Shown here: in pieces, positions 36,745 to 44,399 of the stretch
Numbering within the stretch: the first letter of the stretch is position 1
How the letters are laid out: each line of letters opens with the position of its first letter
Assembly (NCBI GenBank): GCA_963840435.1
Contig: CAWIYY010000010.1
Coordinates: forward strand, 1-64,000
Length of the DNA: 64,000 nucleotides
Reading direction: 5' to 3'
Origin: Bog-473 sp963840435
GTDB taxonomy: Bacteria; Actinomycetota; Acidimicrobiia; Acidimicrobiales; RAAP-2
The notes under the pieces: model-generated
The model's database searches: none
What the model was told of the DNA's origin: nothing
The model's input: only the letters and a program-made list of their open reading frames with translations
Program-made: the position numbers and the translations under genes

Positions 36745-38319
36745 TCAGGTCACTCTGAACGCGGTGGCGCTCTTGGCGCTGCCGCCTGGTGTCTTCACCT
36801 TGATCTTTCCGCTCCGGGCCCCGTTCGGCACCTTGACCTTTATTTGGGTCGCCGTGTCGGAGATGACGGTGCCCTTCACTCCGCCGAACGTGACCTTCGT
36901 CGCTCCCGACAGGTTCGTGCCCGTGATCTTGACGACCTTGCCAACCGGTCCACTGGCCGGGCTGAAACTGGTGATCGTCGGTGACGCAGCGAGGCAGTCA
37001 CTTTCGGAGGTTGATCCCGTCCCGACGGTGTACGTCCCGGCGGGACACGGGGTCGCCGCAGTCGCCCCGGTGCTGTCCACGTAGGTGTTGGCGGGTGCCT
37101 CGGTGCACGCCGACTGTCCCGCGTTTGCGCTGAAGGTGCCCAGGGCGCACAGCGTGGCCGCGGTCGCCCCGGTGGTGCCGACGAACGAGCCGGCCGGGGC
37201 GTCGGTACATGCCGATTGTCCGGCGCTCGCGCTGAAGGTGCCCTCGGCGCATTCGGTGGCCGCGGTCGCCCCCGTGGTGCCGACGAACGAGCCGGCCGGG
37301 GCGTCGGTGCATGCCGATTGTCCCGCGCTCGCACTGAAGGTGCCCTCGGCGCACAAAGTGGCCGCGGTCGCCCCCGTGGTGCCGACGAACGAGCCGGCCG
37401 GTGCGTCGGTACATGCCGATTGTCCGGCGCTCGCGCTGAAGGTGCCCTCGGCGCACACAAGTGGCCGCGGTCGCCCCCGTGGTGCCGACGAACGAGCCGG
37501 CCGGCGCATCGGTGCATGCCGATTGTCCGGCGCTCGCACTGAAGGTGCCTTGCGCCACACAGCGTGGCCGCGGTCGCCCCCGTGGTGCCGACGAACGAGC
37601 CAGCGGGCGCATCGGTGCACGCTGATTGACCCGCGACTGGCACTGAAGGTGCCGACGCCGCACAGGGTGGCCGCGGTCGCCCCCGTCGTGCCGACGAACG
37701 AGCCGGCGGGCGCATCGGTGCACGCCGATTGCCCCTGCATTGCGCTGAAGGTGCCGAGGCCGCACTCCGTGTACGCAGTCGCTCCCTGCTGATTGACGAA
37801 GGCGCCCGCAGGGGCCTCGAAGCACGCGGTTGATCCCTCGTTCGGCTGATACGTGCCGACGTTGCACAAGAAAGGCTCGGCCGATCCGGCCGCAGGCACG
37901 TAACTGCCGGCCGGAGCCTCGGAACAGAATTCCGCTCCCTCACTCGAGCTGTAGGTGCCTGCGTTGCACAAGGTGGCAGCCGTCGCTCCCATCGTGCTGA
38001 CGTAGCTTCCCGCCGGGGCGTCGAAGCACGATGTTGATCCCTCGTTCGGCTGATACGTGCCGTACCCGCACAAGGTCGGGGCCGTCTGGCCCGCCAACGC
38101 GACAAAACTCCCCGCCGGCGCGTCCGTGCACGGCGCATCCCCGTTCGTGCTGTACGTGCCGGGCTCGCACTCGACGGGTCCATCAGGATGGGCAGTCGGG
38201 GCCGCCGAAGCTGGAGCTGACACGAACAGAGCCGAGGAGGTCAGCATGCCGGCGAACAACAGTGCGCCGGCAAGCATGGTCCAGACACTGCGAAGACGTG
38301 TATTCATGGTGCGCCGCAC
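36745..38319 (-). CDS. Secreted Cys-rich repeat protein (GCC2/GCC3-like) with C-terminal IPT/TIG domain
   Basis: Exported surface or secreted protein of 524 residues. A signal peptide occupies about residues 1-40 (MLAGALLFAGMLTSSALFVS, then ASAA). About twelve repeats of 34 residues follow, each with two Cys and the pattern C-x-x-GT[FY]-x8-C-x-[DE]-APAGS[FY]V, like the ephrin-receptor GCC2/GCC3 repeats. The last 80 residues form an IPT/TIG immunoglobulin-like domain (SFSPASGPVGKVVKITGTNL). Between about 37455 and 37640 three repeats are read in wrong frames because each holds one extra base; the three together restore the frame, so the gene stays open. No sorting motif is seen. Function unknown; adhesion or envelope structure is plausible. 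Confidence 0.75.
   Translation of the reverse strand: MRRTMNTRLRSVWTMLAGALLFAGMLTSSALFVSAPASAAPTAHPDGPVECEPGTYSTNGDAPCTDAPAGSFVALAGQTAPTLCGYGTYQPNEGSTSCFDAPAGSYVSTMGATAATLCNAGTYSSSEGAEFCSEAPAGSYVPAAGSAEPFLCNVGTYQPNEGSTACFEAPAGAFVNQQGATAYTECGLGTFSAMQGQSACTDAPAGSFVGTTGATAATLCGVGTFSASRGSISVHRCARWLVRRHHGGDRGHAVWRKAPSVRAPDNRHAPMRRPARSSAPRGRPRPLVCAEGTFSASAGQSACTDAPAGSFVGTTGATAATLCAEGTFSASAGQSACTDAPAGSFVGTTGATAATECAEGTFSASAGQSACTDAPAGSFVGTTGATAATLCALGTFSANAGQSACTEAPANTYVDSTGATAATPCPAGTYTVGTGSTSESDCLAASPTITSFSPASGPVGKVVKITGTNLSGATKVTFGGVKGTVISDTATQIKVKVPNGARSGKIKVKTPGGSAKSATAFRVT
37010..38170 (-). repeat. 102-bp tandem repeats (34-residue units)
   Basis: The block acgaacgagcc recurs on the plus strand at 37181, 37283, 37385, 37488, 37591 and 37694. 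The spacings are 102, 102, 103, 103 and 103, so three neighbouring units each carry one extra base. Units toward 38170 are more diverged, while the central ones are nearly identical. This indicates recent duplication or gene conversion in the middle of the array. Confidence 0.85.
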
Positions 38320-38453
38320 CTCTCGCGTCGAGGGTTCCGATTGCAGGACCCGCAGGCTGACTGCTTACCATCCCCATTGCAGTTCTGCCACTGCCATTGC
38401 AGAGACCCGGTCAAGCCCCAGCTTGGACCGCTTCTTGACGGAATTGGTGGGGC

Positions 38454-39053
38454 TCAGACCTCGAGCGGGCGTCGTCCCTCGAGGGCACGCCCGAGCGTGA
38501 GCTCGTCGGCGTACTCGAGGTCGCCCCCCACCGGAAGCCCGCTGGCCAATCGGGACACCACGATGCCCCGGGGCGCCAGCTCCCTGGCCACCAGCATGGC
38601 GGTGGCCTCCCCCTCGATAGTCGGGTTGGTGCAGACGATGGCCTCGCGGATGACCCCCTCGTCCACCCGGGTCAGCAGCTCGGTCAGGCGCAGTTGTTCG
38701 CGCCCGATGCCGTCGAGCGGGCTCAATGCGCCACCGAGCACGTGATAGCGACCTTTGAAGCCCGTGCGCTCGACGGCGACGATGTCGCGCGGGTCCTCGA
38801 CCACGCAGAGCACTTCGGGGTCGCGTCTGTCGTCACTGCACACCAGGCACAGCGCGCCTGACTCGGCCACGTTGAAACAGACCGCACACAGGGTGGTGCG
38901 CTCCTTGACGGCGATGATGGCGTCGGCCAGCCGGCGCGCCTCGTCCGGCGGCACCTTGAGCATGTGGAAGGCGATGCGCTGGGCCGACTTGGGCCCGATC
39001 CCGGGCAGGCGGCCGAGCTCGTCGATCAACGAGCGCAGCGGTCCGGTGTACAT
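38454..39053 (-). CDS. recR: Recombination protein RecR
   Basis: Works with RecO (and RecF) to load RecA at gaps. The 199 residues carry the helix-hairpin-helix (RLPGIGPKSAQRIAFHML), the zinc finger CAVCFNVAESGALCLVC, and the Toprim domain (VVEDPRDIVAVE, then TNPTIEGEATAML). The start ATG at 39053 lies two bases after the dnaX stop, with the Shine-Dalgarno-like GAGGTGA inside the end of dnaX. The ybaB gene that often sits between dnaX and recR is missing here. Confidence 0.96.
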   Translation of the reverse strand: MYTGPLRSLIDELGRLPGIGPKSAQRIAFHMLKVPPDEARRLADAIIAVKERTTLCAVCFNVAESGALCLVCSDDRRDPEVLCVVEDPRDIVAVERTGFKGRYHVLGGALSPLDGIGREQLRLTELLTRVDEGVIREAIVCTNPTIEGEATAMLVARELAPRGIVVSRLASGLPVGGDLEYADELTLGRALEGRRPLEV

Positions 39054-39055
39054 GG

Positions 39056-41012
39056 TCAGCCCGTCACCTCGCTGGCGCCGGGGAAGGCCTGAAGCAGGCG
39101 GGCCTCGGCCTCCTTGGCCTGGTCGCCCGGGTCGGGCGCCGCCTCGGCGAAGGCCGACGTGTCGTACTCGTCTTCGGGCTCGTAGGCGCTGGAGCGACCG
39201 GGCGCCGCGGCAGATGTCGCAGCCGGGGCCGACGCGGACGACGGGCTGGCAGCGGGACCGCCCCCCGTGGCCCCGCCACTTCCGCCCCCGCTGCCGGCGG
39301 TCCCGCATCGTCGTCCACGTCGAGCACCAAGCGGACCGGCGAGCCGAAGTGGTCACTGAGTCTGCCCTCGACCGTGCCCGTCATCTCGGCGCAGCGGTCC
39401 CGGTGGGCAGCGTTGGGCAACGCGAAGTGCGCGCCGCCCTCGGCGTCGACCGAGACGAAACGGCCGGCGCTGTAGAGCGCCTTCGCCCGCGCCGGGAGCC
39501 CACGCAGAACGCTGTCGCCCCAGGCCTCGGTCAGGCTGTCCCGATCGACCGGACGGGCCGCGGCGGCCGGTGTCTCCGCCGGCGCCGACGCGGCCACTTC
39601 GGCGACTGCGGGCTCGACTGGTGCTCCCGGCGCCGCTTCGGGTTCTGCTGACCCCTGCGCCGCGGCCGCAGCCTTGCTCCGCTTCAGTGCGCCGAGCGAC
39701 GGGCGCTTGCCCACGTCCGCTGCAGGCTCTGCCGGTGGCGACACGGCTGGCGGCGGCGCAGCCGGCGCCGACACGGCGGGCGCTGCTGGCGGCGCAGCAA
39801 CAGGCTCACGTCCGCCGGCATCAGCCACGACGCCACCGTCAACACCCCGATCTTCGCCGGCACCCGACCCCGGCCCCGGCCCGGCCGGGGAAACGCCGGC
39901 GCCCCGGCCACCGACCGCTCGAGCACGGCCACCCGCTCGGACAACGCCTCCATCCCCGAGTCGAGGTCGGGACGCACGGCCCGCACCAGGGCGATCTCCA
40001 GGACCACCTGGGCGTCGGGCGCCTCGCGCATGTCGATCAGGGCCTGCCCCAGGATCTCGATACTCCGCACGACCCTCGGCAGCCCCATCGCCTCCGCCAA
40101 GCGGGTGTAGCGGTCCCGCTCGGCCCCCGCCACCGCGCACAGGTCGGGCGCCAGCGCGGCCAGGAACACCTGGCGCAGGTCGTCGATGAGCTCGGTGGCC
40201 AGGGGCTGGGCGCCCCAGCCCCCCGACAGGAGAGCGGACACCGCCACCAGTGCGTCGGCGGCCGAGCCGGTGGCCAGGGGGTCGATCACCTGGGAGAGCT
40301 CGGGGCGGGCGGCCTCCGACGACCCCGACGCCGCCACCTGGTCCAGCGCGGACAGGGCGTCACGGGCCGAGCCCCGGGCCCGGCGCACGGCGGCCGACAC
40401 CGCGGCCTCGTCGAGTCCCAGCCCGGCCGAGTCGTTGACCGACTCGAGCAGCCCGGTCAGCGTCTCCGCGCCGAGGAGCCGGAATTCGAGATGCTGCGTC
40501 CGACTGCGGATGGTGGGCGGGACCTTCTGGGGATCGGTCGTGGCCAACACGAACACGACGTGGGCCGGCGGCTCCTCCAACGTCTTGAGCAGCGCGTTGG
40601 CCGCGGCCGTCGAGAGCATGTGCACCTCGTCGACGATGTAGATCTTCCAACGGCCCGGCGTGCCCAGGCCGGCGTGGGCCACCAGGTCGCGCATGGCGTC
40701 GACGCCGTTGTTGGACGCCGCGTCGAGCTCGTGCACGTTCATGGAGTTGCCGGCGGCGATCTCGGTGCACGACGCGCACACGCCGCACGGCTCACCGTCG
40801 ACCGGCGCCTCGCAGTTGAGCGCCTTGGCCAGGATGCGGGCCGACGACGTCTTGCCCGTACCCCGGGGACCGCTGAAGAGATAGGCGTGCGAGACCCGGC
40901 CGTCGCGCACAGCGCTCTGCAGGGCGCGCACGACGTGGTCCTGGCCCCGCAGCTCGCTGAAGCGGCCCGGCCGGTAACGCCGGTAAAGAGAGACGAAGGG
41001 TGCGGCAGCCAT
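39056..41012 (-). CDS. dnaX: DNA polymerase III subunit gamma/tau (two frame breaks)
   Basis: ATPase of the replicase clamp loader. The first 380 residues are intact: Walker A GPRGTGKTS, zinc site CEAPVDGEPCGVCASC, YIVDEVHML, LLKTLEEPP, and TTDPQKVPPTIRSR. The frame then changes near 39890 in a GC-rich slippery-looking stretch, continues through a Pro/Ala-rich linker and a C-terminal domain (WGDSVLRGLPARAKALYSAG), and changes again near 39305 before the last 75 residues (EDEYDTSAFAEAAPDPGDQ, ending ASEVTG). Unshifted translation would stop at 39684 and give a gamma-like 442-residue protein. Sequence error is the simpler reading; a programmed shift is discussed separately. Confidence 0.9.
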
Positions 41013-41080
41013 GTCGAGCGAGCCTACCCATGGGGTCAGACCGCACGTCCCGCTGCTCGGTACGGCGGCCAGGTTGACTA

Positions 41081-41171
41081 CGGCACCCGACCAGACCCGC
41101 TGAGAGCTGCTGCCTTCCGACCCTGACTCGATTCACGAGCGGCCGTTGCGCAGGACCCGGCCACCGCACCG
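41081..41171 (-). ncRNA. ffs: Signal recognition particle RNA, small bacterial type
   Basis: The minus strand carries the conserved Ffh-binding hairpin core GTCAGGGTCGGAAGGCAGCAG near 41105-41127 (longest written part trimmed: GGTCGGAAGGCAGCAG). Complementary flanks CGGTGC at 41166-41171 and GGTGCCG at 41081-41087 close a rod-like structure of about 90 nt. It lies directly upstream of dnaX, the usual place in Actinomycetota. The ends are estimated from pairing. Confidence 0.88.
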
Positions 41172-41247
41172 AACATCGGGACTGTGCGGATCTCCACGCT
41201 AGTGGGTGACGCCGCCCTGGTTCCTCCGGACCCGTACCGGCGGGCTG

Positions 41248-41661
41248 TCAGACGACCAGGACCGCGCAGCCGGCCTGGTCCATGACGGCCCGGTCGACCC
41301 CCGAGAGCTGTCGGTCCTCGCCGTGCTGGCCGCAGCCGACCACGATGAGGTCGGCCCGCTCCTCGGCCGCCACCTTGGCGATGGCCCGCGCCGGGTCGGC
41401 CAGCACCGGGTGGGTGGTGACCCGGACCTGCACCTCGCCCGCCCGAGCCCGGGCCCAGCTGAGCACCCAGTCGGCCCGGCCCGCACCGGCGTCGGTGTAG
41501 CGGAACTCCTCGGGGACGTGCGGCGCCCGTCCCTCTTTCGGCTCGAGCGCGGCCACGACGTGCAGCGTCCCGCCCGAGGCCTGGACCAGCTGGAGAGCGC
41601 GCCGTACTGCCCTGGTGCCCCCTTCGCTGTCGGTGGCGCCGACGACGACGTGCTCAAACAC
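41248..41661 (-). CDS. Universal stress protein family protein
   Basis: 137-residue UspA-fold protein. It begins MFEHVVVGATDSEGGTRAVR and has a C-terminal segment ADLIVVGCGQ with AVMDQAGCAVLVV. The ATP-binding G-2x-G-9x-G signature is partial: GCGQHGEDRQLSGVDRAV lacks the usual S/T after the last glycine. It overlaps the upstream usp gene by 8 bases, so the two form a unit. Its role is unknown beyond stress adaptation typical of the family. Confidence 0.85.
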   Translation of the reverse strand: MFEHVVVGATDSEGGTRAVRRALQLVQASGGTLHVVAALEPKEGRAPHVPEEFRYTDAGAGRADWVLSWARARAGEVQVRVTTHPVLADPARAIAKVAAEERADLIVVGCGQHGEDRQLSGVDRAVMDQAGCAVLVV

Positions 41662-42178
41662 CGACCGACCTCACGCCGTGCACGAGTCCCGCCCGCTCGG
41701 CCGACAACGGGTCGACGTCGGGTACCCGGTCAGCTGGGCCGGCGGTGTCCCCGCCCCAGGAGACCGGAGCCAGGAGCACGGGCACCTCGGTGGCCTGGGC
41801 CACCAGGGCGCGCAGGCTCGGGGCCAGGCGGTGCCGGGCCAGCCGGGTCCGGGAGAGCCCGAGCACGATCACGTCGGCCCCCTGCGCCTCGGCCGCCCGT
41901 GCGACCTTCTCGGCCAGCGCGTGGCTGCGCGCGCCCTCGGTGGGGCCAGTCACCGCGCAGGCGGTGGCGCCCCGACCGCTCCGCGAGATGTCGCTCAGCT
42001 GCCCCTCCCGCTGCCGGGCCGTGGCTTCGGTCACCATCAGGGTGGCCACGGTGCCGTCGAACTGCGCCGCCAGATCGGTGGCGTAGGAGGCCGCCGACCG
42101 GGCCTCGCCGCTCTCGTCCACCACCAGCAGCATCCGCCGGAATCCTGCTCCCTCGGTCATGCTCTGCGTTGCGCTCAT
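41654..42178 (-). CDS. Universal stress protein-like protein
   Basis: 174 residues with one Usp-like alpha/beta fold: RRMLLVVDESGEARSAASYA near residue 14 and DVIVLGLSRTRLARHRLAPS near residue 100, then VPVLLAPVSWGGD. It lacks the canonical G-2x-G-9x-G loop, so nucleotide binding is doubtful. About 35 extra residues follow the fold at the C-terminus. The gene is first in the two-gene usp unit. Confidence 0.75.
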   Translation of the reverse strand: MSATQSMTEGAGFRRMLLVVDESGEARSAASYATDLAAQFDGTVATLMVTEATARQREGQLSDISRSGRGATACAVTGPTEGARSHALAEKVARAAEAQGADVIVLGLSRTRLARHRLAPSLRALVAQATEVPVLLAPVSWGGDTAGPADRVPDVDPLSAERAGLVHGVRSVGV

Positions 42179-42434
42179 TGCTCGTCCTCCGTCGCCAACT
42201 CCGTCGCCAATCGCCGCCCTCGCCGCTTGGAGAAGGTTACACGAGAGTGAACAAAAGGGAAGCGTTTCATGAACAAACGGTTTCCCGCAGGTGACAAGCC
42301 CCGCAGGGGCAGCCGGCAGGTGCGGCCGGCGATGCCCCAGGTCAGCGGGGTCAGGGAGGGTCGACGAGGGCCGCCCGGCAAATCGGCCAATCGGCCACCG
42401 GCGGGGCCGTTAGCCTGACCAGGCTGTAGCACCA
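42179..42434. promoter_or_regulatory. usp upstream region with repeated TGAACAAA motif
   Basis: This 256-bp gap between the usp pair (leftward) and tRNA-Ser (rightward) holds no gene. TGAACAAA occurs at 42248-42255 and again at 42270-42277, 22 bases (two helical turns) apart on the same face. The motif resembles a regulator binding site for the usp unit. The right half has GC-rich tracts and must include the tRNA promoter. Confidence 0.4.
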
Positions 42435-42519
42435 GGAGGAGTGCGAGAGCGGCCGAATCGGCACGACTGGAAATCGTGTGTCGGGCAACCGACCGTGGGT
42501 TCAAATCCCACCTCCTCCG
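42435..42519 (+). tRNA. trnS: tRNA-Ser (anticodon GGA)
   Basis: 85-nt class II tRNA. Acceptor GGAGGAG pairs with CTCCTCC, anticodon loop CTGGAAA (anticodon GGA), long variable arm, T loop TTCAAAT, discriminator G. CCA is encoded at 42520-42522. Its 3' end is repeated at 46476-46504. Confidence 0.97.
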
Positions 42520-42580
42520 CCAGGCGGGCATTTCCCGAAAACAGGCTCAATTCGCTGCGGTTCGCGGCCGATGAAGCAAC

Positions 42581-43033
42581 GTGGACCCAATTTCCGGCCA
42601 GCCGGTCGATCAGCGATTCCTGGGCCGCTTCGGGCGGATCGGGCCGGGCGCACGCCGGCACCTCGGCGGGCCAGGGGCTCGGGCCTCGCACCCGACGGCC
42701 CGGTTCGTCGCCGGCTCCGTGGGCGCGCTCACCGTCCTGGCTCTGGTCGGGCTGTGGATCCGAGCGGGTGCGGGCCCTGGATGGGGCTCGAGCAGCATCG
42801 TGCCGAGCACGGTCATCGCCGCCCTTGCCGTCGCCGCAGTCGCCTCCACCTACCGTCTCGAGCATCGACCGCGGCTCCGCCCCGCCCTCGTGCCCAGCCG
42901 CGACCTCGGAACGCCGGCCGCCAGGGTGCGCGCGCTGGCGCAGGCCAACGCAGCCCACATGGCCGGCGTCAGCCACATCCGCATTCTCGACGGGGACGCC
43001 GGCGCCGTTCGGGACGAGCGCACCGCCTCGTGA
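42581..43033 (+). CDS. Small membrane protein, unknown function
   Basis: 150 residues from GTG 42581; I do not recognise the family. Two hydrophobic helices (FVAGSVGALTVLALVGLWI and VIAALAVAAVASTY) are separated by a short Gly-rich loop. After a basic segment the C-terminal part is soluble (RALAQANAAHMAGVSHIRIL). The stop overlaps the start of the next gene (GTGA), so they are translated together. The first 40 residues are low-complexity and the true start could be later. Confidence 0.6.
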   Translation: MDPISGQPVDQRFLGRFGRIGPGARRHLGGPGARASHPTARFVAGSVGALTVLALVGLWIRAGAGPGWGSSSIVPSTVIAALAVAAVASTYRLEHRPRLRPALVPSRDLGTPAARVRALAQANAAHMAGVSHIRILDGDAGAVRDERTAS

Positions 43034-43740
43034 CCACCGGCTTCTTCAGCCGGGCCGGCGCGTCGACGCGCACCAACCTGCTGAGCAGCAAGACCATCCG
43101 CACCCCGGTCTCCCTGCCCACCGACGTGGCCGACGCCAAGCGCTCGGTGAGCACGGACAACGCGAGACCAGGGCAGACCGGGCCCTTGATCGGCGTCGCC
43201 GCCCGCGACCGCCGCCGGCTCGGCACCGCCATCGGCGGCCTGGCCGCCATCTTCTTGGTGCTCACGATCGCCGGCGTGGCGGCCCGCCACATCCACATGA
43301 CTCCGGTGCCGGCGACCACCGCCCCCTCTGCGGGTGTGGCCACGACGCCTACGGCCAACGCGACCGACGTGGCCCGCCTGGTCGTCGCCACCACCGCTAC
43401 CGCGTCGGCCTCGTCCGCAGTGCACGGGCAACTGGCCAACCTCGGCAGGTTCCCGACGCCCCTCCAGATCTCGACGGTGACCGTTCCCTACGCCGACACG
43501 CTCCAGCTCTACGAAACGGTGCTGACCGGCACGACCGCCCCGGCGTCGGCCACCGGGTCGATCCGTGCCCTCGACGCCCAGCTGCGCACCGACATCACCA
43601 CCTTCGCCGCGGCAGGAGCGGTCGGCTCCAACCACGTCGGACAGTTCCTCAACTCGTTCACGATCCGGGTGCTCGCGCTCCAGAGCGACATGACCAAGCT
43701 GCAGCAGTCCCTCCACCCGGCTCGGACCGCCCGCCACTGA
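43030..43740 (+). CDS. Single-pass membrane protein, unknown function
   Basis: 236 residues from the GTG at 43030 that overlaps the previous stop. A basic cytoplasmic part is followed by one membrane helix (TAIGGLAAIFLVLTIAGVA, about residues 68-88) and a Thr/Ala-rich extracytoplasmic domain that seems helical (YADTLQLYETVLTGT and FLNSFTIRVLALQSDMTKLQ). No family is recognised. Pairing with the upstream small membrane protein suggests a two-component envelope unit. Confidence 0.65.
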   Translation: MTTGFFSRAGASTRTNLLSSKTIRTPVSLPTDVADAKRSVSTDNARPGQTGPLIGVAARDRRRLGTAIGGLAAIFLVLTIAGVAARHIHMTPVPATTAPSAGVATTPTANATDVARLVVATTATASASSAVHGQLANLGRFPTPLQISTVTVPYADTLQLYETVLTGTTAPASATGSIRALDAQLRTDITTFAAAGAVGSNHVGQFLNSFTIRVLALQSDMTKLQQSLHPARTARH

Positions 43741-43889
43741 GGACGGGGTTTCGGACGAGATGTCCCTACCGCTGACCTGCGGCCCGAAAGACCCGTGTCC
43801 AGACCGTTGAGCGGGGGGCGGCGCCGGTCCCTCCATACTGGGGCATCGCACTTCTCGACCCACCCGCCGCACTGACCGACGAGGACGCC

Positions 43890-44348
43890 ATGGCCCTGGC
43901 CCTGGCCGAAGCGCGCCGCGCCGCGGAGGCCGGCGAGGTCCCGGTGGGCGCGGTCACGCTGGTGAACGGTGTCGTGGTGGCGGCCCGGCACAACGAACGA
44001 GAGGCCAGCAACGACCCGACGGCCCACGCAGAGATGCTCGCCATGCGCGACACGGCGGCGCGACTGGGCGACTGGCGGCTGGGCGAGGTCACGCTCGTGG
44101 TGACGCTCGAACCCTGCCCCATGTGTGCCGGTGCCCTGGTGGCGGCCCGGGTCGGGCGCCTCGTCTACGGCGCCACCGATCCCCGTGCCGGGGCCTGCGG
44201 CACCCTCTACAACCTGTGCGTGGACCCGCGCCTCAACCACGAGCTTCCGGTGACCTCCGGTGTGGCGGCGGAGGAGTGCAGCACCCTCTTGAGCTCGTTC
44301 TTCGCCGCCAAGCGGGGCGAGCCGACATCGCCCGGCACGGCCGGCTAA
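43890..44348 (+). CDS. tadA: tRNA-specific adenosine deaminase
   Basis: Zinc deaminase converting A34 to inosine in tRNA-Arg(ACG). The 152 residues include EARRAAEAGEVPVGAV, the HAEM motif (His zinc ligand and catalytic Glu) near residue 49, and the PCPMCAG zinc motif near residue 77. The ATG at 43890 is used; the frame is open upstream with a plausible N-terminus (ALLDPPAALTDEDAM) but no standard start codon there. The start may therefore be slightly upstream with a rare codon. Confidence 0.93.
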   Translation: MALALAEARRAAEAGEVPVGAVTLVNGVVVAARHNEREASNDPTAHAEMLAMRDTAARLGDWRLGEVTLVVTLEPCPMCAGALVAARVGRLVYGATDPRAGACGTLYNLCVDPRLNHELPVTSGVAAEECSTLLSSFFAAKRGEPTSPGTAG

Positions 44349-44359
44349 AGACCGGACCG

Positions 44360-44384
44360 GTTCTGGCTCTCCTCTGAGGAGCCG
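44360..44384. terminator. Weak hairpin between convergent tadA and hipA
   Basis: GGCTCT and GGAGCC, with two outer pairs, form a stem of about nine pairs (two wobble) around the loop CCTCTGA. It sits between two convergent genes and could end both. No T-tract follows, so the call is tentative. Confidence 0.35.
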
Positions 44385-44399
44385 GACCGCACTTCGGAC

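Noticed and set aside
37085..38190. CRISPR-like array, because of regular repeats
   Set aside because: Repeats are adjacent coding units of about 102 bp without unique spacers; they encode a Cys-rich protein.
39064..40140. Independent Ala/Pro-rich gene downstream of dnaX
   Set aside because: It continues the dnaX C-terminal domain after a frame break and has no start signal of its own.
41030..41200. Small open frames upstream of dnaX
   Set aside because: They overlap the SRP RNA core, which explains the conservation better than a peptide.
42441..43775. Single large protein fused across tRNA-Ser
   Set aside because: The frame reads through a clear tRNA gene; two overlapping smaller genes with GTG starts and membrane helices fit better.
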